Shown here: positions 20,487 through 30,799 of the stretch, one piece after another | Layout: each line of letters starts with the position of its first letter | Position numbering within the stretch: position 1 is the stretch's first letter | Origin: Algoriphagus alkaliphilus | Lineage (GTDB): Bacteria; Bacteroidota; Bacteroidia; Cytophagales; Cyclobacteriaceae | NCBI RefSeq assembly: GCF_900103735.1 | Contig: NZ_FMXE01000018.1 | Coordinates: 33,404-97,403, forward strand | Reading direction: 5' to 3' | DNA: 64,000 nucleotides | Notes under the pieces: generated by a model | The model's database searches: none | The model's input: the letters and a program-made list of their open reading frames with translations, nothing else | What the model was told of the DNA's origin: nothing | Translations under genes and position numbers: made by a program

Positions 20487-22829
20487 ATGGGGAAGCGCCG
20501 GAATGCAATTTTTTACGTCCTGATTATTGGAATATTTTCCGGGTTGATGTACACCATTTCCATCAAAGGCAAGCTCCTTGAAGTGGGGCGGAAAATCAGG
20601 ATTTCACAAAATGAAACCAGTCAGTGGCAGGAATTTATTGATTCCATGTCACACAACTTAACCCATCCTTTGGCAATTCTCTTAGCCCAAATCGTGACTA
20701 TAATCATGGTAGCGAGGGTTTTTGGATGGCTCAGTAAGAAAATCGGTCAGCCCACCGTCATCGGAGAAATCATCGCTGGAATTGTATTAGGCCCATCGCT
20801 TTTGGGCTGGGTATTTCCACAATTTTCCCTGGCTCTTTTCCCGATTGAATCACTGGGTAATCTCCAGTTTCTCAGTCAAATCGGACTGATTCTATTCATG
20901 TTTGTCATTGGCATGGAACTGGATTTGAAAGTACTCCGAAATAAAGCAGACGATGCGGTAGTCATCAGCCATGCCAGTATTGTCATTCCTTTTACCTTGG
21001 GAATTGGGCTGGCATATTTCATTTACACTTCATTTGCTCCAATCGGTGTTGAGTTTTTGTCTTTCGGGTTATTTTTAGGGATTGCCATGAGCATCACCGC
21101 GTTTCCGGTATTGGCTCGGATAGTTCAGGAGAGAGGCCTGCAAAAAAGCCGATTGGGAACAATAGTGATCACTTGTGCAGCAGCTGATGACATCACCGCT
21201 TGGTGCCTATTGGCAGCAGTCATTGCAATTGTGAAAGCTGGTTCATTCGTAAGTTCACTATATGTGATCGGTTTGGCTGTGGCCTATGTGTTTGTAATGA
21301 TCAAGCTAGTCCGGCCTTTTCTAAAGCGAATTGGAGATCTGCACACCTCCCGTGAGAATCTCAGCAAGCCGATTGTAGCAATTTTTTTCCTTACCCTGAT
21401 CATTTCGGCCTACGCCACTGAGGTGATTGGGATCCATGCGCTTTTCGGGGCGTTTATGGCGGGTGCCATCATGCCGGAAAACACAAAATTCAGAAACATT
21501 TTTATTGAAAAAGTGGAAGATGTTTCTCTCGTTCTTCTGCTCCCCCTGTTCTTTGTTTACACGGGTTTGCGGACAGAAATCGGCCTGTTAAATGACTTTT
21601 ATCTTTGGAAGGTGACAGGAATGATCATTGTGGTAGCCGTTGTGGGGAAATTTGTCGGGAGTGCCATCGCTGCTCGATTTGTAGGACAAAACTGGAAAGA
21701 CAGCCTCACTATCGGCGCCCTGATGAACACACGTGGACTGATGGAACTGGTGGTCCTCAATATCGGCTATGACTTGGGCGTATTGACTCCGGAGATTTTT
21801 GCCATGATGGTGATCATGGCACTGGTGACTACCTTTATGACTGGCCCGGCCCTTGACCTGATCAATTGGTTATTCCGTTCCAAACCCTCTCTAATCCCAC
21901 AGGAGATCATACAGAAAAGTAACTATCGCATTTTGGTCTCGTTTGGTCATCCTGAGCGTGGAAGATCCCTTGTCCGGTTGGCTCACAGTCTGATCAGTAA
22001 ACTCAACGGAAATGCTTCCATCACAGCGATGCACCTAAGTCCTGTGGATGAACTGAATTACTTTAATCAAGCGGCTTATGAGCGGGAGAGTTTCGGCCCC
22101 GTCATCCATGAAGCGCATCAGTTAAATCAAAAAGTCACTACATTATTCAAAGCCTCCTCCGGTATCGAAGAAGACATCATCGAGGTGGCAAAGAAAGGGA
22201 ATTATGATCTTCTGCTTATTGGAGTGGGGCAGTCTATCTTTGAGGGAAGTTTATTGGGCAAAGTTTTGGGTTTTACGACACGTATTATAAGTCCTGACAG
22301 AATCTTAAATCAGGTTACCGGGAAGGAAAATCTTTTCGAAAACCTCCCCTTTGATGAAATGACAAGAAGGATTATTCGAACTTCTCAGGTGCCGGTCGGA
22401 GTATGGATAGACAAGGGATTCAAGCAAGCCGACCGAATATTCATTCCCATTATATCACCAAAAGATGACTTTTTGGTACAATACGCTCAAAAATGGATCA
22501 ATAATTCCGGTGCCCAAATCACTTTGATCGACACCGGGGATCAAGTAAAAAGCAGACCGGAAATCAAAGAAGCTATCCGAGCCATTGAACATGTGGCTCC
22601 ACATCATATTCAACTTAGACCGGAAAACTACCTTAATCCAGAATTTTTGAAATCACAGGATTTGATGGTCATTTCCTTCAAAAGCTGGAAAAAATTAGTG
22701 GAAAGTAAAAAAGACTGGCTTTCGGATATTCCATCTGTATTGATTTTGGCGGAGAAGAATCCGGAAAAATTCAAAGTAGAGGCGAGCGCCACAAGGCTCA
22801 CAAGAAAATTACCTGAACAAGGCTACTGA
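20487..22829 (+). CDS. Cation/proton antiporter, CPA2 family, with C-terminal cytoplasmic domain
   Basis: 780 residues. Residues 60-470 contain the Na+/H+ exchanger domain with roughly 11-12 membrane segments. Motifs are GQPTVIGEIIAGIVLGPSLLG, FLFLGIAMSITAFPVLARI-like text, and CAAADDITAWCLLA, whose paired Asp residues carry the ions. From about residue 475 a soluble region follows with Usp-like features (ILVSFGHPERGRSLVRLAHS). This architecture is common in Bacteroidota and differs from KefB, which ends in a TrkA-N domain. An additional N-terminal membrane segment precedes the exchanger domain. No partner genes. ATG start at 20487. Confidence 0.88.
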   Translation: MGKRRNAIFYVLIIGIFSGLMYTISIKGKLLEVGRKIRISQNETSQWQEFIDSMSHNLTHPLAILLAQIVTIIMVARVFGWLSKKIGQPTVIGEIIAGIVLGPSLLGWVFPQFSLALFPIESLGNLQFLSQIGLILFMFVIGMELDLKVLRNKADDAVVISHASIVIPFTLGIGLAYFIYTSFAPIGVEFLSFGLFLGIAMSITAFPVLARIVQERGLQKSRLGTIVITCAAADDITAWCLLAAVIAIVKAGSFVSSLYVIGLAVAYVFVMIKLVRPFLKRIGDLHTSRENLSKPIVAIFFLTLIISAYATEVIGIHALFGAFMAGAIMPENTKFRNIFIEKVEDVSLVLLLPLFFVYTGLRTEIGLLNDFYLWKVTGMIIVVAVVGKFVGSAIAARFVGQNWKDSLTIGALMNTRGLMELVVLNIGYDLGVLTPEIFAMMVIMALVTTFMTGPALDLINWLFRSKPSLIPQEIIQKSNYRILVSFGHPERGRSLVRLAHSLISKLNGNASITAMHLSPVDELNYFNQAAYERESFGPVIHEAHQLNQKVTTLFKASSGIEEDIIEVAKKGNYDLLLIGVGQSIFEGSLLGKVLGFTTRIISPDRILNQVTGKENLFENLPFDEMTRRIIRTSQVPVGVWIDKGFKQADRIFIPIISPKDDFLVQYAQKWINNSGAQITLIDTGDQVKSRPEIKEAIRAIEHVAPHHIQLRPENYLNPEFLKSQDLMVISFKSWKKLVESKKDWLSDIPSVLILAEKNPEKFKVEASATRLTRKLPEQGY

Positions 22830-23096
22830 AATCCCAAATCAAGCATTATTAAAATTCCTCTGGTGTGAATTCGCCCCGGCGGCCTCGATTTCCAAATCAT
22901 CTGACATTTAAAACGCTTGTGCCTTTTCAGTCATTCGACGAAACAGTCCATACGAATTACAAGAGCTAATTTGAGATCATCGGATAAGGATAGCCTATCT
23001 CCCTTTCAACATACAAGACCAAACCTGAAAAAATCCTTAAGCCCCCTCTTTTTCCTGATTTTTGGATAAATGGACTCTAAAAACCATCCAAGACCT

Positions 23097-23104
23097 TATC
23101 TTTG
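23097..23104 (+). promoter_or_regulatory. Bacteroidota -7 box upstream of dapA
   Basis: TATCTTTG, an exact TAnnTTTG match, ends 21 nt before the dapA ATG. A TTTG occurs at 23061-23064, but the spacing is too long for a standard -33 element. Confidence 0.55.
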
Positions 23105-23125
23105 CTGCCTTAAAATCAGCTAAAA

Positions 23126-23986
23126 ATGAACGCATTCAAAGGCACCGGAGTAGCACTCGTAACACCATTTCATGACGATCAATCTATCGACTTTGCAAGT
23201 CTGAAGAAACTGATCGACCATGTTATATCCGGCGGAGTGGATTATCTGGTGGTCCTTGGCACTACCGGAGAAGCTACCACTTTGACTTCATCTGAAAAGA
23301 AACAAGTGCTTAAAGCTTGTCTGGAATACAATGCCGGGCGGGTGCCTGTGATGCTGGGAATCGGAGGGAATAATACACATTCGGTAGTGAATGAAATCAA
23401 AAACACTGATTTCTATGGTGTAGCGGCCATTCTTTCCGTGAGTCCCTACTATAACAAACCAAGTCAGGAAGGGATCATCGCCCATTACAGCGCCATTGCA
23501 GAGGCTTCTCCTGTCCCGGTAGTTCTTTACAATATTCCGGGCCGAACCATGTCAAATATGACAGCGGCCACCACGCTAAAGCTTTCGCATCATCCGAATA
23601 TTGTCGCGATGAAGGAAGCAAGTGGCAATCTGGAACAGTGCATGCAAATCGCCTCGGTCATGCCTAAAGACTTTTTACTGCTTTCAGGTGATGACATCCT
23701 TACCAAAGCTTTGATGGGAATAGGAGGAAGCGGCGTTATTTCAGTGATGGCCAATGCCTTTCCTGAGAAATTCAGAATACTGACCCATGGTAAGGAGGAA
23801 GACTCACTGGCAGTGACATTTTCCTTGTTGGAAATGAATAGCCTGATGTATGTGGAGGGAAATCCTGTAGGGGTCAAAAATCTTCTCTTCCACATGGGTA
23901 TCATCGAGAGTGATCAGGTTCGTCTTCCAATGCTCAGAGCAAGTTTAGATCTTAACAACAAGATCAAGGCAGCTTTCCAAAACTAA
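23126..23986 (+). CDS. dapA: 4-hydroxy-tetrahydrodipicolinate synthase
   Basis: 286 residues, normal family length. It condenses pyruvate with aspartate semialdehyde, the first committed step to lysine and diaminopimelate. Signatures are YLVVLGTTGEATTLTSSEKK, the Tyr of YNIPGRTMSNM, and the Schiff-base Lys in VAMKEASGN. The C-terminal GGSGVISVMANAFPEKF is also typical. It is the first gene of a tight cluster: xseA starts 7 nt after the dapA stop. A clear -7 box lies upstream. ATG start at 23126 with no Shine-Dalgarno. Confidence 0.97.
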   Translation: MNAFKGTGVALVTPFHDDQSIDFASLKKLIDHVISGGVDYLVVLGTTGEATTLTSSEKKQVLKACLEYNAGRVPVMLGIGGNNTHSVVNEIKNTDFYGVAAILSVSPYYNKPSQEGIIAHYSAIAEASPVPVVLYNIPGRTMSNMTAATTLKLSHHPNIVAMKEASGNLEQCMQIASVMPKDFLLLSGDDILTKALMGIGGSGVISVMANAFPEKFRILTHGKEEDSLAVTFSLLEMNSLMYVEGNPVGVKNLLFHMGIIESDQVRLPMLRASLDLNNKIKAAFQN

Positions 23987-23993
23987 GCCAAGC

Positions 23994-25301
23994 ATGTCGC
24001 CGCTATCCATTTCCCAATTGACCGAGCAAATCCGGCTGACTCTGGAGCATGAACTCGAGCCTGTCTATTGGGTGGTGGGAGAATTATCAGATTTTCGGCA
24101 GGCCCCACAGGGACATGTGTATTTTGAGTTGGTTGAAAAGCAGGGGAACCAGATTTTAGCCAAAATTCGCGCAAATCTATGGCAGTTCACTTACCGGTCT
24201 GTTGCGGCAAAATTTGAATCCGTCACCGGAATCAGCCTGAAAAACGGGATGAAAGTGCTTGCTCAGGTAGCTGTTACTTACCACCCGGTATATGGGCTGA
24301 GCATCAATGTGAAGGATATCGACCCTTCGTTCTCTTTGGGGGAACGGGCAAGGCTACGTCAAGAAACCATTGATCGGCTAACTCGGGAGGGACTGATTCA
24401 ACTAAACGGAAGGTTTCAACTTCCGGCAGTTGTTCAAAGAATCGCCATTATTTCCAGTGCAACGGCAGCGGGGTATGGTGATTTTGTTAATCAGATTGAA
24501 AAGAACAGCTATGGTTACAAAGTTTATCATAAGCTGTTCAATTCGCTGATGCAGGGCAATGAGGCAGTAGGAAGTTTGCTTTTGGCCCTTGAAAAGGTGA
24601 AGTCTGAAATAAATGGATTGGACATCGAGGCAGTGGTGATCATCCGTGGCGGAGGAGCTCAGCTGGATTTGGACTGTTTTGATGAATATCGATTGGGGGC
24701 AGCAATTGCAAATTTTCCCTTGCCTGTTTTCACCGGAATTGGGCATGAGCGGGATGAGACCGTGGCGGATTTGGTAGCTCACACCCGTCTAAAGACTCCC
24801 ACTGCCGTAGCGGAGTTTATATTGTCCGGATTTCGGGAATTTGAGGAAAATCTCATCATGATGCTCCAACGATTGGACAGATCGACCCGGCAGCAGCTGC
24901 GAGAGGAGGAAAATAAAATTCATCACTATGCGCTTCGGGCAAAATCACTTTCCAAAAACCGGATCTCGCTGGAAATCGAAAAGATAAAAAATCGGGCAAA
25001 CCGAATAGAAAGCGCTTCAAAAAACCAAGTTAAGATTCAGGTATATAACCTGGAAACATTTGAAAAAGGCCTAAAACGAAGCTTGAATTCATTTTTGATG
25101 AAGCAAAATGAAAAGCTGGCCAGTCAGGAAACACTTCTACGGCAACTCGATCCTGATTCAATTCTGAAAAGAGGCTATTCCCGAACCGAACTGGAGGGTA
25201 AGCCCATTCATTTGATTGAAGCGAAGACCGGAGATCAAATTGAGACCTTTACACAAAATCAAAAAATAAGCAGTACAATCACTGAAATCAAGCAAAAATG
25301 A
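23994..25301 (+). CDS. xseA: Exodeoxyribonuclease VII large subunit
   Basis: 435 residues. It degrades single-stranded DNA to oligonucleotides together with XseB. The N-terminal OB-fold (PVYWVVGELSDFRQAPQGHVYFEL) is followed by the catalytic domain with VVIIRGGGAQLDLDCFDEY, FTGIGHERDETVADLVAHTR and LKTPTAVAEFI. The coiled-coil region then ends in a C-terminal DPDSILKRGYSRTE. It follows dapA by 7 nt and overlaps xseB by 4 nt, so the three are probably one transcript. Confidence 0.97.
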   Translation: MSPLSISQLTEQIRLTLEHELEPVYWVVGELSDFRQAPQGHVYFELVEKQGNQILAKIRANLWQFTYRSVAAKFESVTGISLKNGMKVLAQVAVTYHPVYGLSINVKDIDPSFSLGERARLRQETIDRLTREGLIQLNGRFQLPAVVQRIAIISSATAAGYGDFVNQIEKNSYGYKVYHKLFNSLMQGNEAVGSLLLALEKVKSEINGLDIEAVVIIRGGGAQLDLDCFDEYRLGAAIANFPLPVFTGIGHERDETVADLVAHTRLKTPTAVAEFILSGFREFEENLIMMLQRLDRSTRQQLREEENKIHHYALRAKSLSKNRISLEIEKIKNRANRIESASKNQVKIQVYNLETFEKGLKRSLNSFLMKQNEKLASQETLLRQLDPDSILKRGYSRTELEGKPIHLIEAKTGDQIETFTQNQKISSTITEIKQK

Positions 25302-25486
25302 AAGATCAAAGCTATTCTGAGGCCATGATACGACTGGAAACCATTCTTCTGCAACTTGAAGAAGGAAACAAATCAGTGGATGAACTTTCCAACTTAGTCA
25401 AAGAGGCGGCAGAACTGGTGAAGCATTGCAAAACCAAACTGAAAGCAACTGAATCTGATATTCAGGCGGCCTTTGAAGGGGCCTGA
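25298..25486 (+). CDS. xseB: Exodeoxyribonuclease VII small subunit
   Basis: 62 residues, the expected size. The helical core YSEAMIRLETILLQLEEGNK and the later LVKHCKTKLKATESDI match the XseB family. Several copies wrap the coiled coil of XseA. Its ATG overlaps the xseA stop by 4 nt (ATGA), indicating translational coupling. Confidence 0.95.
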   Translation: MKDQSYSEAMIRLETILLQLEEGNKSVDELSNLVKEAAELVKHCKTKLKATESDIQAAFEGA

Positions 25487-25520
25487 TCAGTGCCAAAGAA
25501 CAAGGAATAATCTACCCGTT

Positions 25521-26051
25521 TCAGCGAGTGGATAAGTTTTCGGCCTTTTGGCTTTCAATGACCTGCAAAAATTTTCTTTCAATGGTTATCATCATGTTTT
25601 GCATAATTCCCGGGATTCTTATCAGTAAGTAGTCTTTATTTCCTTTTTCAATACATTCCCCAACCATATCCTGAAGTGGACCACCAATGACTTTGACTTT
25701 TTCCCCAGGACCTATTTCTGATCCATCGGTTTCGACTGCCACTCCGGTAGTAACCACGCGCTGAATAAGTTCCAATTCCTCATCCCGGATTGTTGCATGA
25801 TGTCCTGAGAAATGAACAAACTTCACCGCTCCGGGTACTTGGAGACATTCCCAAAGTTTACTCCGCTCTGTTTTGACAAAAACATATCCATTAAATAATG
25901 GACGTTGTACCTTTTTTTTGCGGTCAGACCATTGCCTAAGTTCCTCTACGATCGGAAGGTAGACCTCCCAGCCCCTTTCTGTAAGTCTGTCTGCTACTTT
26001 CTTTTCGGAACGCGATGTGGTGTACATCACATACCATTTCAAATCCACCAT
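25521..26051 (-). CDS. UpxY/RfaH-type transcription antiterminator (NusG paralogue)
   Basis: 176 residues. The NusG N-terminal domain runs from WYVMYTTSRSEKKVADRL to about residue 100, and a C-terminal KOW-like domain contains IGPGEKVKVIGGPLQDMVGE. In Bacteroidota such specialised NusG proteins stand at the head of polysaccharide loci and carry polymerase through that operon. Here no polysaccharide genes follow, because the neighbour is the convergent xseB. It may act in trans or be left over from a lost locus. ATG start at 26051 with a close -7 box. Confidence 0.88.
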   Translation of the reverse strand: MVDLKWYVMYTTSRSEKKVADRLTERGWEVYLPIVEELRQWSDRKKKVQRPLFNGYVFVKTERSKLWECLQVPGAVKFVHFSGHHATIRDEELELIQRVVTTGVAVETDGSEIGPGEKVKVIGGPLQDMVGECIEKGNKDYLLIRIPGIMQNMMITIERKFLQVIESQKAENLSTR

Positions 26052-26077
26052 CTCTAAAAGCCAATTTTTGGGAAATG

Positions 26078-26085
26078 CAAAAATA
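26078..26085 (-). promoter_or_regulatory. Bacteroidota -7 box upstream of the upxY-like gene
   Basis: On the minus strand this reads TATTTTTG, an exact TAnnTTTG match, 26 nt before the ATG. No clear -33 element at standard spacing. Confidence 0.5.
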
Positions 26086-26122
26086 CAAAAACCTTGCTGG
26101 AAGTGATTGGAGAAAAATTAAA

Positions 26123-26309
26123 TTTGATTATCCGCAATCCTGCCAGTAAGTAAGATTAGGCTATATAAAGTTGCGGATAATCGTCCACACTTGTCCGCCG
26201 TGGTGGAGACGACTGTCAACAGTCCACACCTGTGCGCCGTGGCGAAGCTCGTTTTTTGGAACTTCAAACCTTATTTTATTTTGCTACTGGTAAGAAAGCG
26301 GACATACAT
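26123..26309 (+). mobile_element. MITE-like element, copy 3 (187 bp, with two small insertions)
   Basis: It has the same ends as the other copies (TTTGATTATCCGC at the left, GCGGACATACAT at the right). It is flanked by a perfect 9-bp direct repeat, AAAATTAAA, at 26114-26122 and 26310-26318. The extra 37 bp relative to the 150-bp form are two GC-rich palindrome-like inserts (about 26190-26208 and 26229-26247). The internal hairpin is GACTGT-CA-ACAGTC (26211-26224), in which both arms differ from copy 2 but still pair. Confidence 0.85.
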
Positions 26310-26318
26310 AAAATTAAA

Positions 26319-26468
26319 TATGATTATCTGCAATGATGCCAGTTAGCCTTATTCCTTTGGTCAAGGGGTCGGATGACCGATTACCGATCCGCCGCGGCGG
26401 ATAGATTCAAGCGTTTTTAGTCAATTTTCTTATTAATTAAGGTTACTGGTAAAAAAGTGGATATACAT
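26319..26468 (+). mobile_element. MITE-like element, copy 4 (diverged)
   Basis: A 150-bp segment beginning TATGATTATCTGC and ending GTGGATATACAT. The next inner block, GCCAGTTAG / GGTTACTGG, is also kept. It directly follows copy 3 and shares its right-hand direct repeat (26310-26318); the repeat after its own right end, GAAAATAAA (26469-26477), matches at 7 of 9 positions. The interior differs from the other copies and contains the perfect palindrome ATCCGCCGCGGCGGAT (26387-26402). Confidence 0.65.
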
Positions 26469-26477
26469 GAAAATAAA

Positions 26478-26504
26478 AAAGCGGTTCCAAATTGGAACCG
26501 CTTC
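26478..26504 (-). terminator. Intrinsic terminator downstream of katG
   Basis: GCGGTTCCAA-A-TTGGAACCGC (26481-26501) is a perfect inverted repeat flanked on the minus-strand 3' side by a T-run (A-run 26473-26480 on the plus strand). It lies about 25 nt after the katG stop codon and touches the right end of repeat copy 4. Confidence 0.8.
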
Positions 26505-26529
26505 TTAAATAAACTTCCGGAAATCGGCT

Positions 26530-28803
<2,274 letters not shown>

Positions 28804-28995
28804 TTAAAATATTTTTTTCATTGATAAAAACTATGACTCTTGTCATGAAAACAATTTTTCCAAGGCACAAAACCATGAGAAATCAACGCTTAAAACTTCC
28901 CTGTTAAACTGAAATACTGAACAGAAAACCCCTAAAAACCCTATATTTAGTATCTTTCCATACCAGCATTTTGATCTTTAATTAAACCGGATCCC

Positions 28996-29556
28996 ATGAA
29001 CCGAGAAGAGCTTTGGACTGAGGAGATTCAAGTCCTTCAAACTATAATTGAAAAAACCGGACTGGAACCCGCATCCAAATGGGGGACAAGAGTCTACACA
29101 CACCGGGGGAAAAATGTGGTGGGGGCGATAGGTTTCAAAAATCATTTTTGCCTTTGGTTCTATAACGGGGTATTCCTTTCTGATCCTTTGAAGGTTTTGA
29201 TCAATGCCCAAGAAGGAAAAACCAAAGCGATGAGACACTGGAGATTTGAATCTTTGGGAGAAATAGATGAAGGAGAAATTTCAAACTACCTCCGGGAGGC
29301 AATCCAAAATGAAGAAGCGGGCAAAGTCTGGAAACCTGAAAAATCTGCTGATTTGGAAATTCCTTCCATTCTTCAGGAAAAACTGGAACAGGAAGAATCG
29401 CTGAAACTTTCTTTTGATGCACTGCCTCCATTCAAGCAAAAAGAATATGTGGAGTACCTTGTCACTGCCAAGCGAGAGGCAACCCAATATGCCAGAATTG
29501 AAAAGATCATCCCCATGATCAAAGAAGGCATAGGCCTGAATGACAAATACAGGTAG
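28996..29556 (+). CDS. YdeI/OmdA-like protein with DUF1801 domain
   Basis: 186 residues. The N-terminal DUF1801 region contains LEPASKWGTRVYTHRGKNVV and FKNHFCLWFYNGVF. The C-terminal YdeI/OmdA segment has LSFDALPPFKQKEYVEYLVT followed by AKREATQYARIEKI, the typical end of this family. It is a soluble protein of poorly defined role; related proteins are linked to stress and peptide resistance. It is single, between katG and the flavoprotein gene. ATG start at 28996. Confidence 0.85.
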   Translation: MNREELWTEEIQVLQTIIEKTGLEPASKWGTRVYTHRGKNVVGAIGFKNHFCLWFYNGVFLSDPLKVLINAQEGKTKAMRHWRFESLGEIDEGEISNYLREAIQNEEAGKVWKPEKSADLEIPSILQEKLEQEESLKLSFDALPPFKQKEYVEYLVTAKREATQYARIEKIIPMIKEGIGLNDKYR

Positions 29557-29609
29557 CTTTAGAATAAGTCATTCTTTGCCAAGATCGAAGTGATTCCTGG
29601 AAGTATTTT

Positions 29610-30683
29610 TCAAAAAGGAAAAGTCAACAAGGCATGTTGACTGACCGTGTTAAAGTCACGCCAAACCCGATTGAGTTCAGTATGGGTTTTGGCAGCTTCC
29701 AAACCTGCAAATGGGTACATTCGGGCATTTACTTCCCGGCAGGTTTGGGTGAGTTTTCGGCTGGCCAGGCTGATTGATTTCAGGGACTTTTTGGAGATTT
29801 GCCCCCTCTTTTTGAGTTCTTCCCAAGAGTCCTCCACCTGTCGGTAAAACTTCCTTCGCAGCGATTCCAGCTTTTCAGCAGACTTTCTTTCCAGCTTTTT
29901 AACATACTTCAACTGCTTCTGATCATATTTCCGATATTCGTTCCTTATCCAAAAAGATTCCTTGATCAGCTCTTGCAGATGTTGGGTGATTCCCAAAATG
30001 TTGACTGCTAAAGTGGCTTCTGCAAACTGCAAAAAGGGATAGCGGTAAATAGGTTCAGGCCTGATTACCTTATCGGGTAAAATTTCAAAAGCCCTGTGTA
30101 AGGGAAGCGTCAAATTATCCGCCTTAAACGCATGACTTCCAGTGGCAATCATCCCCATATAACTCCAGCCGTCAAGAATCTGTACTTCTTCCTTTTTCAA
30201 GATAAACGCCTTAACAACTGGTTTTCCCTTAGCATCCAAAAGGGGTTTTCCATTTTCCAGCATCTCACAATTCGCAGTAAAACAAGTGGCATGCAAAGCC
30301 CCGGAAGCATAGGTCCAGCTCCCTTCGATTTGATAAGTATCCCCCACCCGATTAGCTTTTCCTCCCACAAATCCACTTCCGGCAAGGCAAACTTTGGGAT
30401 CGGAAAAAATCTCCTGACTGAGATTTGGTTCCAAGAAACCCACAAACCAGCCAGCTCCGGCGCAAAGGGTGACCGTCCATCCGAGACTGGCATCGAGCCG
30501 GGCGATTTCTTCCTCCAAAAGCAATGCTTCCGGCAGTGTCAATCCCAGTCCGTCCAATTCCATAGGAACGAATAGTTTAAACCACTTTTCAAGGTAAATC
30601 ACGTCCAACATTTCAGGGCTTAGAAAACCGAGTTTTTCAGCTTTTGGGACCCAGATAGAATTAATTAGTTCGGAAGAAATCAT
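29610..30683 (-). CDS. Acyl-CoA-dehydrogenase-like flavoprotein (DszC/HpaB-like)
   Basis: 357 residues, slightly short for the acyl-CoA dehydrogenase fold. The N-terminal helical domain (LFVPMELDGLGLTLPEALLL) is followed by the middle beta domain (GSGFVGGKANRVGDTYQIEG, ASGALHATCFTANCE). The last helices end with HTELNRVWRDFNTVSQHALL, which resembles flavin-dependent monooxygenases of the DszC/HsaA type rather than true dehydrogenases. No flavin reductase is nearby. The substrate is unknown. ATG start at 30683. Confidence 0.75.
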   Translation of the reverse strand: MISSELINSIWVPKAEKLGFLSPEMLDVIYLEKWFKLFVPMELDGLGLTLPEALLLEEEIARLDASLGWTVTLCAGAGWFVGFLEPNLSQEIFSDPKVCLAGSGFVGGKANRVGDTYQIEGSWTYASGALHATCFTANCEMLENGKPLLDAKGKPVVKAFILKKEEVQILDGWSYMGMIATGSHAFKADNLTLPLHRAFEILPDKVIRPEPIYRYPFLQFAEATLAVNILGITQHLQELIKESFWIRNEYRKYDQKQLKYVKKLERKSAEKLESLRRKFYRQVEDSWEELKKRGQISKKSLKSISLASRKLTQTCREVNARMYPFAGLEAAKTHTELNRVWRDFNTVSQHALLTFPF

Positions 30684-30710
30684 GAGGTAAGTTTAATAAA
30701 AAGCGGAAGA

Positions 30711-30743
30711 AGACCGGTCAGGTTTTGAAAACCTGACCGGTCT
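30711..30743 (-). terminator. Long perfect palindrome, second terminator-like hairpin after the esterase gene
   Basis: AGACCGGTCAGGTTTT pairs with AAAACCTGACCGGTCT as an almost uninterrupted 32-bp palindrome. Together with the hairpin at 30754-30786 it separates the esterase gene from the flavoprotein gene. The GGTCAGGTTTT core resembles the terminator at 10986-11023. Confidence 0.6.
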
Positions 30744-30753
30744 GGAAAAAAGA

Positions 30754-30786
30754 AACTTTTCCAAAGCTTAGAACTTTGGAAAAGTT
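30754..30786 (-). terminator. Intrinsic terminator downstream of the esterase gene
   Basis: AACTTTTCCAAAG / CTTTGGAAAAGTT with a 7-nt loop, followed on the minus strand by a T-rich run. The same stem sequence recurs at 55303-55335, so this is a repeated terminator family. It begins 14 nt after the esterase stop codon. Confidence 0.75.
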
Positions 30787-30799
30787 GGCTTTCAATGGA

